Below the pieces are notes generated by a model that worked only from the letters and a program-made list of their open reading frames with translations, had not been told where the DNA came from and did not search any database. A stretch of DNA of 64,000 bases, from NCBI GenBank assembly GCA_040401995.1, contig JBBANM010000011.1:1-64000 (forward strand), in the 5' to 3' direction. This document shows positions 1 to 8,274 of the stretch, one piece after another (positions within the stretch are counted from its first letter, which is position 1; each line of letters starts with the position of its first letter). Made by a program: the position numbers and the translations under genes. This DNA is from Haliscomenobacter sp040401995. GTDB taxonomy: Bacteria; Bacteroidota; Bacteroidia; Chitinophagales; Saprospiraceae.

Positions 1-389
1 GAATTATCTCGAAAAAATTCTAGGGGTGTAGATTTGATGCGTTTGCCCTAAAAAACATCAGACTGCACTTGAATTAATACAAAAAATAACTAATTTTACC
101 TCAGTAAGTCACGAAATTCAAACACACTCTTAGTCGATACACCTGAATTTTCGGAGCAACACTCATCCGTTTCCTTAGTCTAAGTCGCGCTTGCATATTA
201 ATTTGCATCTCTTTTGGTCGATTCCAAATAAGCTGCACAGCAAAGTACACCAATAATTCCCTATCTTTGTCGGCAATAATCGCAGGTATTTATAATACAC
301 CTAGCGAATTCTTGTATAATCCCTTTGAACGTTAGTTTATGTCTCAAGCTACTTCCATCTAATTTTTTTCACAAAAAGCCGTAGCGGAT
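1..389. other. Intergenic region upstream of the PLP-enzyme gene
   Basis: No coding sequence is supported here. The stretch is AT-rich and has no tRNA-like or riboswitch-like fold that I recognise. It holds one good Bacteroidota -7 box (listed separately). Near 112-130 there is a short match to the outer end (AAACACACTC) of the palindromic element at 29691-29847. This may be a decayed fragment or chance. Confidence 0.5.
262..269 (+). promoter_or_regulatory. Candidate Bacteroidota -7 promoter box
   Basis: TATCTTTG is an exact match to the Bacteroidota consensus TAnnTTTG. No clear TTTG is present 19 nt upstream. It would give a leader of roughly 115 nt for the PLP-enzyme gene at 390. Confidence 0.4.
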
Positions 390-1550
390 ATGTACTACGA
401 AAACGTTCTGGCAACCATTGGCAACACGCCGCTCATTCGACTCAATCGTATAGGAGCGGGTCTTCCTTGTGCTGTTTTTGGCAAGGTAGAAGCTTTTAAC
501 CCTGGCCATAGCGCCAAAGATCGCATTGCTTTGTTCATGATTGAAGAAGCGGAGCGAAAGGGGTTGTTGCATCCGGGAGGTACCATCATAGAAGCCACCT
601 CGGGTAACACTGGTTTTAGCCTTGCCATGGTGAGTGCGATCAAAGGTTATCGTTGTATTCTTACACTGACCAGCAAAGCATCGCAAGAAAAAATTTCTTT
701 GCTAAAATCGATGGGCGCCGATGTATTGGTTTGTCCAGTTGAAGTAGCGCCACATGATCCGCGATCCTACTATTCTGTAGCGGCAAAATTGGCAGAAGAC
801 ATTCCCAACTCCTATTATTTGGGACAAAACTTTAACCGCGATAATGCGGAAGCGCACTACCGCACTACAGGTCCGGAAATTTATCAACAAACTGGCGGTA
901 AAATCACCCACTATATTTGTTGCACAGGTACTGGTGGCACCATGTCGGGTACTGCGCGCTACCTGAAAGAAAAAAATCCTAACATCAAGATCGTTGGCGT
1001 TGATGCTTATGGTTCGGTGCTGAAAAAATATTGGGAAACAGGTATTTACGACCCCAATGAAATCAAACCTTACAAGGTAGAAGGCTTGGGCAAAAATATC
1101 ATCCCCAATAATATGGATTTCGACCTGATTGACGAGTACCTACGTGTTACCGACAAAGACAGTGCCCTGCGCGCCCGCGAATTGGCTCGTAAAGAAGGCT
1201 TGATGGTTGGTTATTCCAGTGGTTCGGCGATGCAAGCAGTTTTCCAAATCGCGCATACGCTTAAACCAGATGATATGGTGGTGGTTTTATTTTCCGATCA
1301 TGGTTCTCGCTATTTGGGTAAGATCTATGACGATAATTGGATGTTGGATCAAGGCTACCTCCAGCAAGAGGAAGAAGAAGTACACGGACAAATGTCACCA
1401 CTTCTCGAACCAATTCCTGCAGCTGAATCTTCACATGTTTACATGTACAGCTACGAAGCCATGAAAAACAAATACCGCAAGTATTACCGTACCTATCGAT
1501 TGAAGTATAAAAAGGTAATCAAGGCAACTCGGCAGTCGCTTGGAATTTAA
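390..1550 (+). CDS. PLP-dependent cysteine synthase / cystathionine beta-synthase family enzyme
   Basis: Fold-type II PLP enzyme of the O-acetylserine sulfhydrylase / cystathionine beta-synthase family, catalysing beta-replacement on an activated serine. The N-terminal TIGNTPLIRL motif, the PLP lysine K43 in NPGHSAKDR (the usual form is NPGGSVKDR), the substrate loop EATSGNTG and the phosphate-binding GTGGTMSG are all visible. The 386 residues exceed a plain CysK (about 310). The extra C-terminal part is Glu-rich and then Lys/Tyr-rich and shows no CBS domain. A fatty acid hydroxylase gene follows 43 bp downstream on the same strand. The H40/A42 changes beside the lysine make the exact substrate uncertain. 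Confidence 0.88.
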   Translation: MYYENVLATIGNTPLIRLNRIGAGLPCAVFGKVEAFNPGHSAKDRIALFMIEEAERKGLLHPGGTIIEATSGNTGFSLAMVSAIKGYRCILTLTSKASQEKISLLKSMGADVLVCPVEVAPHDPRSYYSVAAKLAEDIPNSYYLGQNFNRDNAEAHYRTTGPEIYQQTGGKITHYICCTGTGGTMSGTARYLKEKNPNIKIVGVDAYGSVLKKYWETGIYDPNEIKPYKVEGLGKNIIPNNMDFDLIDEYLRVTDKDSALRARELARKEGLMVGYSSGSAMQAVFQIAHTLKPDDMVVVLFSDHGSRYLGKIYDDNWMLDQGYLQQEEEEVHGQMSPLLEPIPAAESSHVYMYSYEAMKNKYRKYYRTYRLKYKKVIKATRQSLGI

Positions 1551-1593
1551 TTAGTTAATACAACGGTTTTACCGCTAGCAAATACCCAAACTT

Positions 1594-2250
1594 ATGAGTA
1601 CCAACAAAAGCAAAGCTTACGTATCCAACGAGAACATTTCAGTACCACTATTTAAAAACAAGTGGGTGGATCGCTTTACCCGAACCCACATTGCGGTTCC
1701 GGTATCATTGTTCTTCTTGTATGCATTTGGATTGATCTTGTATACCCAAATGAAAACCAACCTCACCAACTATCAAGTTGTTTCGCTGTTTTTTGGCGGC
1801 TGGTTGTTGTTTACTTTTGTCGAGTATTTGGTGCACCGCTATGTGTATCATATGGAGGCATCAACGCCGAAAAAAGTAAAAATGCAGTATACTATGCATG
1901 GTGTTCACCATGATTATCCAAAAGACAAGCAACGTCTGGCGATGCCGCCATTTTTGAGTGTCACCATCTCCACTATCTTGTTGTTGATTTTTGAATTGTT
2001 GCTAGACAAATATTCTTTCTCGTTTCTAGCCGGTTTTTTGGTGGGCTATGCTTTTTATCTGTTGGTACATTATTCGGTTCACATCTTCCGAATGCCCAAC
2101 AACTTCCTAAAAGCTTTGTGGATCAACCATTCGATTCACCACTATAGCCCTGAGGATGCTATGTTTGGCGTGTCTTCACCTATCTGGGATTATGTTTTTG
2201 GTACTGCAAATAAAAAGAAAGGTACAGGTAACGTAGAGGTTAAAGTATAG
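1594..2250 (+). CDS. Fatty acid hydroxylase / sterol desaturase superfamily protein
   Basis: Integral membrane di-iron hydroxylase, 218 residues. The eight-histidine signature is present as HRYVYH, HGVHHDYP, HYSVH and HSIHHY, with hydrophobic segments between the clusters. The pattern most resembles fatty acid 2-hydroxylase (FA2H/Scs7-like) enzymes, which hydroxylate acyl chains of ceramide-type lipids. Sphingolipids are common in Bacteroidota, so sphingolipid or other lipid hydroxylation is a reasonable inference. It may be co-transcribed with the upstream PLP enzyme (43-bp gap). A strong hairpin terminator follows. Confidence 0.85.
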   Translation: MSTNKSKAYVSNENISVPLFKNKWVDRFTRTHIAVPVSLFFLYAFGLILYTQMKTNLTNYQVVSLFFGGWLLFTFVEYLVHRYVYHMEASTPKKVKMQYTMHGVHHDYPKDKQRLAMPPFLSVTISTILLLIFELLLDKYSFSFLAGFLVGYAFYLLVHYSVHIFRMPNNFLKALWINHSIHHYSPEDAMFGVSSPIWDYVFGTANKKKGTGNVEVKV

Positions 2251-2268
2251 AAGTCTTTCTCTGGATTG

Positions 2269-2320
2269 AAAAAATAGCGTTGGTGCTCCTCTTTTGTTGG
2301 AGCATCAACGCTATTTTTTT
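2269..2320 (+). terminator. Rho-independent terminator after the hydroxylase gene
   Basis: A long inverted repeat (about 19-bp arms around AATAGCGTTG...CAACGCTATT) is followed by a run of T. It lies 20 bp after the hydroxylase stop codon. Confidence 0.85.
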
Positions 2321-2345
2321 CCAGAAATCTCCTACTTTGGATGTA

Positions 2346-2364
2346 TTGTTTAACCGTTCCTTAG
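2346..2364 (-). repeat. Solo end of the 163-bp TA-flanked palindromic element
   Basis: Nineteen bases are identical, in reverse orientation, to the left end of the element at 27645-27807. The sequence reads CTAAGGAACGGTTAAACA on the minus strand. Nothing else of the element is present, so this is either a deletion remnant or a short functional motif. It sits 12 bp before the esterase start codon. Confidence 0.6.
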
Positions 2365-2376
2365 TTCCAAGTCAAT

Positions 2377-3243
2377 ATGTCCAGAGTTCAGCTTATACAT
2401 AATAGCCTTCGTTTTGTGCTCCTCTTTTTTCTCTTATTCTGCTCGATCACTGCATCAGAGCAGATTCCCGTCAGCAACCCCTTAGTGCAGGAGCGCACGG
2501 CTTACAGTAAGGCCATGCATAAAAAATTGGCCTATGTGGCCATTTTACCCAACAGCTACTTGATTGAAACCAAGCGGCGTTATCCGGTGGTATATCTGCT
2601 GCATGGTTACAGTGGCAATCAGCGCGATTGGATTTCCCGGGTTCCTGAGTTGACCTACTGGAGTTCGCTTTTTGATGTAGTCATTGTTACGCCAGATGGT
2701 GGATTTGATAGCTGGTATTTGGATGCTCCGGTAGATACTGCTTCAAGATATGAAACCTATATGTCGCGTGAATTACCGGCACACATTGATTCCCTTTTCC
2801 GAACCATACCCCAGCGCGAAGGTCGGGCCATTACCGGACTGAGCATGGGCGGGCATGGCGCCTTGTGGCTGGCTTCTCAGCATCCGGATGTTTACGGCGC
2901 GGTTGGGAGTATGAGCGGTGGGGTAGACATTCGCCCTTTTCCAAAAAACTGGGGATTACCGCGTTTGTTGGGTGCACAAGAAAATCGTTCCGACAACTGG
3001 GATAAATACACGGCCATTAACAATATCCAATCCTTTATCGGCAAAAAAATGCCTATGTTGATTGACTGTGGCAGCGAAGATTTTTTTTACAAAGTCAACC
3101 AAAACCTGCATGAAGCGCTGACCGCAGCCAAAATCCCTCACGATTACATCATCCGCCCAGGGGCACATACCTGGGAGTACTGGCGCAATGCGGTAGGGGA
3201 TCATTTGCTGTTTTTTAAGAAGTATTTCAGGGGAGCTAATTGA
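2377..3243 (+). CDS. Secreted esterase, EstD / antigen-85-like alpha/beta hydrolase
   Basis: Carboxylic ester hydrolase of the putative esterase family (S-formylglutathione hydrolase / feruloyl esterase / Ag85 type), 288 residues. A hydrophobic N-terminus (residues 11-25) indicates export. The nucleophile S156 lies in GLSMGGHGA. Likely acid D235 is in CGSEDFFY and likely base H264 in PGAHTWEYW. YLLHGYSG forms the oxyanion strand. The substrate cannot be read from sequence; in Bacteroidota such enzymes often remove acyl groups from polysaccharides. It stands alone between a terminator and the antitoxin gene. Confidence 0.88.
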   Translation: MSRVQLIHNSLRFVLLFFLLFCSITASEQIPVSNPLVQERTAYSKAMHKKLAYVAILPNSYLIETKRRYPVVYLLHGYSGNQRDWISRVPELTYWSSLFDVVIVTPDGGFDSWYLDAPVDTASRYETYMSRELPAHIDSLFRTIPQREGRAITGLSMGGHGALWLASQHPDVYGAVGSMSGGVDIRPFPKNWGLPRLLGAQENRSDNWDKYTAINNIQSFIGKKMPMLIDCGSEDFFYKVNQNLHEALTAAKIPHDYIIRPGAHTWEYWRNAVGDHLLFFKKYFRGAN

Positions 3244-3285
3244 ATGGTTGTAATTAATCAATTTATCAAAATGCTTTACCTTGGT

Positions 3286-3293
3286 TATTTTTG
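3286..3293 (+). promoter_or_regulatory. Candidate -7 promoter box for the antitoxin gene
   Basis: TATTTTTG fits TAnnTTTG and ends 11 nt before the ATG at 3305. Transcription would start at or just before that ATG, which argues against the longer frame beginning at 3281. Confidence 0.4.
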
Positions 3294-3304
3294 CGAAAAA
3301 AAAC

Positions 3305-3541
3305 ATGGTTGCCTATTCAGTTGGAAATTTAAAGACCCATCTTTCAGAAATTTTAGAAAGAGTACGATTGGGAGAAGAAATCGCAATAACGAAAGGACGC
3401 AACAAAGAAATTGTCGCTTATTTGGTGCTCCCAACTTCAATAACCAAACATAAGCGCCCGTTAGGTTTACTTGAGGGGAAAGCCAAAGTTATTTTTGGCG
3501 AAGATTTTGAGATTAGCGAATTATCTTTTTTAGGCCTATGA
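3305..3541 (+). CDS. Type II antitoxin, Phd/YefM family (orphan)
   Basis: A 78-residue protein with the Phd/YefM fold signature: an N-terminal YSVGNLKTHLSEILERV helix followed by the GEEIAITKGRNKEIVAYLV beta-strand region. This DNA-binding domain is typical of antitoxins paired with PIN/VapC or Doc/RelE toxins. The ATG at 3305 is preferred because a -7 box lies just upstream. The stop overlaps an ATGA start, as usual for an antitoxin-toxin pair. That second frame stops after 19 codons (3538-3597), so no intact toxin follows. It is probably a stranded antitoxin. Confidence 0.82.
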   Translation: MVAYSVGNLKTHLSEILERVRLGEEIAITKGRNKEIVAYLVLPTSITKHKRPLGLLEGKAKVIFGEDFEISELSFLGL

Positions 3542-3599
3542 TAGATGCGATGGCTTGGGGGACTTTTAAAATCCTTACAAATCTCTCCCCATTCTGACC

Positions 3600-3607
3600 T
3601 ACCTTTG
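3600..3607 (+). promoter_or_regulatory. Candidate -7 promoter box for the MFS transporter
   Basis: TACCTTTG is an exact TAnnTTTG match 20 nt before the start codon at 3628, implying a very short leader. The -33 element is weak. Confidence 0.4.
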
Positions 3608-3627
3608 CAAAAATCACATTCGCTATC

Positions 3628-4806
3628 TTGAAAACGCCACTCTACCTCCGGCTTGCGCTTTTCCAATTTTTGCAATTTTTCATCTGGGGATCCTGGGCGG
3701 TAACGACCGGGACATACCTATTGAATACCCTACATTTCAGCGGGCGTGAAGTAGGTTTGGTTTACGGCACTACTGCCATTGCCGCACTGGTATCGCCTTT
3801 CTGGGCCGGACGTTTAGCAGATCGGCATTTTAATTTAGAGCGTATCTTAGCAGTGTTACATTTCGTAGGCGGATTGCTGATGTTTACCCTGAGCACTTTG
3901 CACCAGTTTGCGGTGTTTTATCCCATCATGTTGCTGTATGCCATTTGCTACATGCCCACTTTTGCTTTATCTACCTCACTAACTTTTCACAATGTTCCTT
4001 TGCCTTCACGCGACTACCCCCGCCTGCGCGTATGGGGAACCGTGGGGTGGATAGCTACCGGCCTGTGCGTAGGTGGCTTGGATTTGGAAACAACGGTGTT
4101 ACCCTTACGGCTATCGGCTACGGCATCGATCTTTCAAAGTATTTATGTGCTGAGTTTGCCCGCCACACCGCCGCTAGGTAAAATAGAGCGCCCAAGTCTG
4201 ATTGGAACAGCAAAAGCCTTGATCCTTGGCGATCGCAGTTTTTTGGTATTACTTATTGCACTGACTTTGGTTTGTATCCCCAATGCTTTTTACTACAGTT
4301 TTGTCAATGCCTACTTGAAAAAACAGGGGTTCCACAATGCGGCGGCCATGATGTCGATTGGGCAAGCGACGGAGGTGATTTTTGTGTTGTTGATACCTTA
4401 TGGGCGGCGTTTTTTGGGCCTCAAAATGATGATGTTATTTGGAATTTCATCCTGGGGGATTCGCTATCTATTGCTGTCATGGGGCGGAGCGCAGTTGCCC
4501 GCTTTGATATGGATTGGATTGGCTTTGCATGGCATCGCTTGGGCATTTACGGCACTCGCTGGGCAAATTTACATTGATGAAAAGGTTCCGCTTTCGTTGC
4601 GAAGCACCGCACAAGGTTTTATAGCCTTGATCATCTCTGGGGCGGGTGCGCTTTTGGGGTCTATTATTGCCGGAGAGGTAGTAAGTTGGCAAACGCAAAA
4701 CGGTGAGATCCAATGGTCGCAAGTGTGGTTGGTACCGAGCGGGGTAGGGTTCGCAACGGCGGTGTTGTTTGCGGCGTTTTTTTGGGTGCCTAAAGACAAA
4801 ACCTGA
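3628..4806 (+). CDS. MFS transporter, nucleoside:H+ symporter-like
   Basis: Twelve-helix major facilitator of 392 residues. The N-terminal FIWGSWAVTTGTYL segment and the cytoplasmic loop FWAGRLADRHF resemble the NupG/XapB nucleoside:proton symporter family, which is common in Bacteroidota. It should act in the inner membrane to import nucleosides or a related solute. A DoxX-like gene converges on it 16 bp downstream. The family assignment is good; the substrate is inferred from the family only. TTG is used as start codon, in keeping with the -7 box just upstream. Confidence 0.82.
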   Translation: MKTPLYLRLALFQFLQFFIWGSWAVTTGTYLLNTLHFSGREVGLVYGTTAIAALVSPFWAGRLADRHFNLERILAVLHFVGGLLMFTLSTLHQFAVFYPIMLLYAICYMPTFALSTSLTFHNVPLPSRDYPRLRVWGTVGWIATGLCVGGLDLETTVLPLRLSATASIFQSIYVLSLPATPPLGKIERPSLIGTAKALILGDRSFLVLLIALTLVCIPNAFYYSFVNAYLKKQGFHNAAAMMSIGQATEVIFVLLIPYGRRFLGLKMMMLFGISSWGIRYLLLSWGGAQLPALIWIGLALHGIAWAFTALAGQIYIDEKVPLSLRSTAQGFIALIISGAGALLGSIIAGEVVSWQTQNGEIQWSQVWLVPSGVGFATAVLFAAFFWVPKDKT

Positions 4807-4822
4807 AGTCCGATGCGAAGGC

Positions 4823-5182
4823 TTATTTTTTATTGATGAACCAAGCCCACAGAATAAAAACAAACTGGATAGGCAGACGGATCATGGCATTTTGATGGGT
4901 TCCTACCGCTGGGTGCAATTTGAAAACGTCAATGATGTGTAAGGGCAGAAATACCAACATTAAAATTAAAATGCCCAATGTAGCCATAGATCGAGTACGT
5001 GGAACAAATACCGCGATGCCCAAACCCAATTCTACTATTCCGCCCAAAGTGTTGATGAAGTCTCTAGGGAAAAAATCAGGAAAAAAACCGGCGTACATGC
5101 CAGGGTTGGTAAAATGCGAATAACTTCCCAGGATCATGAATACCCCGAACAGGTAAGTCAAAACTTGTTTGAAGATTTTCAT
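4823..5182 (-). CDS. DoxX-like four-helix membrane protein
   Basis: A 119-residue protein with four hydrophobic segments and the pattern GGIVELGLGIAVFVPRTR, typical of the DoxX/MauE-like superfamily. Members are small inner-membrane proteins linked to redox or quinone chemistry, but most have no proven activity. It is convergent with the MFS gene and divergent from slipin. No other function is evident. Confidence 0.75.
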   Translation of the reverse strand: MKIFKQVLTYLFGVFMILGSYSHFTNPGMYAGFFPDFFPRDFINTLGGIVELGLGIAVFVPRTRSMATLGILILMLVFLPLHIIDVFKLHPAVGTHQNAMIRLPIQFVFILWAWFINKK

Positions 5183-5362
5183 AGCGGTAATTTGAGTGGT
5201 TAATCAACTCAAAATAGGGCTTTTTATCGCATTATTGCTATCCCCTCTATTTTAGGTTGTTACTTTTTATGGCTCTAAAGCCGAATGACAATGAGCGGAA
5301 AATATTCGCGAATCCAGTAAAAAGGTTGTAAATTCATTAACAATTCGCCAAAAAACAGCATC

Positions 5363-6121
5363 ATGACATTTTTACCCATCCTTGCATTCCTTGTTTTTCT
5401 GTTTCTATCTGGCCTCCGGATAGCTCAGGAATACCAGCGCGCCGTCGTGTTTCGTTTGGGGCGCTTTCTTTCGATCAAAGGGCCTGGTTTATACTGGATT
5501 GTTCCGCTCATCGATACTCAGCAACGGGTTGATATCCGCACTAAAACGGTTGATTTGGAACAACAAGAAACCATCACCAAAGACAGTGTAACGATCAAAG
5601 TCAATGCCGTGCTTTGGTTTAAAATTACCAGCCCGGAAGATGCTATCATCAAAGTAGCGGATTACAACAAGGCAGTCTATCAATTTTCAGTGACCGCTCT
5701 GCGCAACATCATCGGTCAACATACCCTGGATGAAGTACTCCGCGAACGCGAACAGATCAACGGTACGCTTCAACAAATGGTAGATTCTGCTACCGATCCC
5801 TGGGGCATCAAGATCGAAATGGTAGAAATGAAAGATGTGGAAATTCCCGAAGCGATGCAACGCGCCATGGCACGCGAGGCGGAAGCCATTCGGGAAAAAA
5901 GAGCGCGGATCGTCAAAGCAGAAGCAGAATTGGAAGCTTCTATTAAACTCACACAAGGCGCCAAGGAAATGGAAGGTAGCCCAATCGCTTTGGAATTGCG
6001 CCGCATGCAGATGCTTTCAGAAATTGGCATCGACAACAACACAACAACCATTGTGCTGATCCCGTCAGAATTTAGTCAAGCGGCTAAAGCTTATACGGAA
6101 TTAGCGGGAAAGACAAAATAG
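5363..6121 (+). CDS. Slipin family SPFH/band 7 membrane protein
   Basis: A 252-residue stomatin/prohibitin relative. It has one N-terminal membrane segment (residues 2-18), then EYQRAVVFRLGRF and KGPGLYWIVPLID, the slipin signature, the band 7 core and an Ala/Glu-rich coiled-coil (AREAEAIREKRARIVKAEAE). Slipins form oligomeric rings at the inner membrane and often work with NfeD-like proteins. No nfeD lies beside it here. It ends at a bidirectional hairpin shared with the AraC gene. Confidence 0.92.
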   Translation: MTFLPILAFLVFLFLSGLRIAQEYQRAVVFRLGRFLSIKGPGLYWIVPLIDTQQRVDIRTKTVDLEQQETITKDSVTIKVNAVLWFKITSPEDAIIKVADYNKAVYQFSVTALRNIIGQHTLDEVLREREQINGTLQQMVDSATDPWGIKIEMVEMKDVEIPEAMQRAMAREAEAIREKRARIVKAEAELEASIKLTQGAKEMEGSPIALELRRMQMLSEIGIDNNTTTIVLIPSEFSQAAKAYTELAGKTK

Positions 6122-6140
6122 GCAAGGTATTAATTGAATA

Positions 6141-6178
6141 CGAATGGCGTTTGAAGGTTTTTCTTCAAACGCCATTCG
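6141..6178. terminator. Bidirectional terminator between slipin and AraC genes
   Basis: A perfect 16-bp inverted repeat (CGAATGGCGTTTGAAG and its complement) surrounds a 6-nt loop, with T runs on the plus side. It overlaps the last codons of the convergent AraC gene. Confidence 0.85.
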
Positions 6179-7028
6179 CTTTTTGATGGCTGTACCGCTG
6201 CTTAAACGCCAAGGGATTCTCGCCCGTCATGGCTTTAAAAGTGCGATTAAAATAAGATAGACTTTCAAAACCACAGGAAAAACAGGTTTCGGTCACATTT
6301 TTATCCAACATCAACAGCCGTTTGGCCTCATTGACCCGGTAAAGGTTCAAAAAATGGATAAAGGTGAGTCGCGTCATTTTTTTAAAATACCGACAAAAAG
6401 CGGCGTTGGTAAAATGGCAGAGTTCAGCTACTTCGGCAATTTCAATTTTGCGCTGATAATGCTCATCCAAAAAACGGTAAACCCGTTGTAGGCGATCTTG
6501 ATCTTTTCGGGTGTATTGATTTTTGACGGGTTCTGGGTGCAGCAGTTGATAATCCGTTGCAGTGGCTAGAATTTGCAAGATGTCCAGGATCTCCAAAAAC
6601 TGCTGAAAATGGGGTAGAAGGTGGAGTTTTTTCATGCGTTCGCCTAGCATGCCTTGCGTGGTGGCCGAAAAAGCAATGCCATATTGCGCCAGTTCAAATA
6701 AACGGTACACCGCTTTTAGCTCTGGTAAATTGGCTAGGGTAGCGTTCAAAAATTCAGGACGGATGTGTAGCACCCTTTTTTCGTAATCGGTTTTTACACC
6801 GTAATCAAAATTGAGATGCGGAACGTACGAACCAATAAATACCAGATCACTGCCCGAAAAACGGAAAAGATGCTCCCCCACATGCCGAGTTCCATCGGTG
6901 CCCTCAATGTACACCAACTCGTACTCTGGATGAAAATGCCAATAGAAAAAATCGCTTAACCGAGGGTTCACCATCAGGCGAAAAGAGCTGTTTTCATCTG
7001 GATGTATTTCTTCCAGTTGTAATTTCAT
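6165..7028 (-). CDS. AraC family transcriptional regulator with cupin sensor domain
   Basis: A 287-residue regulator. The N-terminal cupin (residues about 25-90, WHFHPEYELVYIEG...HVGEHLF) binds an effector, and the C-terminal region (about 180-280) has two helix-turn-helices ending FNRTFKAMTGENPLAFKQRY. It is divergent from the PhyH dioxygenase and aldo-keto reductase genes, which are the likely targets. It is clearly paralogous to the regulator at 25220-26083, sharing the WHFHPEYE core and the AFCRYFK segment. Confidence 0.9.
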   Translation of the reverse strand: MKLQLEEIHPDENSSFRLMVNPRLSDFFYWHFHPEYELVYIEGTDGTRHVGEHLFRFSGSDLVFIGSYVPHLNFDYGVKTDYEKRVLHIRPEFLNATLANLPELKAVYRLFELAQYGIAFSATTQGMLGERMKKLHLLPHFQQFLEILDILQILATATDYQLLHPEPVKNQYTRKDQDRLQRVYRFLDEHYQRKIEIAEVAELCHFTNAAFCRYFKKMTRLTFIHFLNLYRVNEAKRLLMLDKNVTETCFSCGFESLSYFNRTFKAMTGENPLAFKQRYSHQKANGV

Positions 7029-7241
7029 AGGTTTGAATTGCGTGTTTTTTACCTAGTTGAGGTTGATTTTACTCAAAAATATCAATATTGTTCAAAAAAC
7101 GGTAATTATTGGGCTAGGCGTAGGCATGGGAAAAGCATTAACTTTGTATCAGCCAATCGAAAACCTGAACAAGCTCTTAAATACGGTTCAAATTGGTTGT
7201 TTTTCAACTCAAAGTCCAAACGCTCTAAAATCAAATTCAAC

Positions 7242-8237
7242 ATGGAACAAGAAAAAGGTACCATGGCGCCTACCATGGCACCCACCATGATTCCCAATAA
7301 TGCCCATACCGATATTCCGGGCAACCCATCAACGGCAACCACTAGCAAGATCAACCTCAGCGACCGCTCGAATGGTAAACCACTTCGGGTTTTGAGTGAA
7401 GCCGATTGGCAGTTCTGGATCCAGAACGGTTATATTGTAGTGAAAAATGCCGTGCCTCGTGAGCAAGCACAACGCACCGCTGAATTCCTTTGGGAGTTTG
7501 AAGAAAAAGATCCCAATAATCAGGAAACTTGGTATGCTGCTCCGCGTGCCGAGATGAAAATGAAAGAACTTGCCGGTACGGGAATGGTTGAAGTATACAA
7601 CAACCAGCACCTGTGGAACAACCGCCAGATGCAGCACGTTTACGATGCTTTTGTCGATATTTGGGGCGTTGAACAATTGTGGGTCACCATCGATCGCGCC
7701 AATTTGAATTTCCCCATTCGCCCGGGTTTTGAATACAAAGGGTTTATCCACTGGGATTATGATCCGGAGACCAGGCCTCAGAACGTGCAAGGGGTATTGG
7801 CGTTGGCCGATCAAACGGATGAAAACATGGGCGGTTTTCAGTGTATCCCGGAACTTTTCCGAACTTACGACACCTGGAAACTTACTCAGCCGGAAGATCG
7901 TGATCGTTTCAAACCAGACACCACGGGTTTTGAAGAACATTTGATGAAGGTAAAATTGGAAGCTGGGGATTTGTTGATTTTTAATAGCACACAACCTCAT
8001 GGTATTCGCCCCAACCTGTCAAAAGACAAAGTGCGCATTGCCCAATACATCTCGATGATGCCTGCTGAAGAAGACAATCAAGCGCTGCGCGATTGGCGGG
8101 TCAATTCTTGGAAAAACCGTATCGCCCCTGAAGGTTATGCTTTCCCTGGCGATCCACGGGGTTGGGAGCAAACGCGTTATGAAACAGCGGTACTCAATGA
8201 TTTGGGAAAAAAATTGCTAGGATTGGAAAACTGGTAA
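7242..8237 (+). CDS. Phytanoyl-CoA dioxygenase (PhyH) family protein
   Basis: Fe(II)/2-oxoglutarate-dependent oxygenase of the PhyH family, 331 residues from the ATG at 7242. The frame upstream is open but low in complexity and lies in the divergent promoter region. The iron ligands are probably the H-x-D of GFIHWDYDP and the distal H of STQPHGIRPN, with the following Arg binding 2-oxoglutarate. The N-terminus carries a short direct repeat (APTMAPTM). An aldo-keto reductase follows after 37 bp, and an AraC gene diverges. A two-step oxidation/reduction of a small hydroxylated compound is plausible; the substrate is unknown. Confidence 0.85.
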   Translation: MEQEKGTMAPTMAPTMIPNNAHTDIPGNPSTATTSKINLSDRSNGKPLRVLSEADWQFWIQNGYIVVKNAVPREQAQRTAEFLWEFEEKDPNNQETWYAAPRAEMKMKELAGTGMVEVYNNQHLWNNRQMQHVYDAFVDIWGVEQLWVTIDRANLNFPIRPGFEYKGFIHWDYDPETRPQNVQGVLALADQTDENMGGFQCIPELFRTYDTWKLTQPEDRDRFKPDTTGFEEHLMKVKLEAGDLLIFNSTQPHGIRPNLSKDKVRIAQYISMMPAEEDNQALRDWRVNSWKNRIAPEGYAFPGDPRGWEQTRYETAVLNDLGKKLLGLENW

Positions 8238-8274
8238 ACTTTGAGCAATCTATCGCTCAAAATGATAGCAACAA

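Noticed and set aside
3538..3597. 19-codon frame after the antitoxin, considered as a toxin gene
   Set aside because: Far too short for PIN, Doc or RelE toxins and lacks their motifs.
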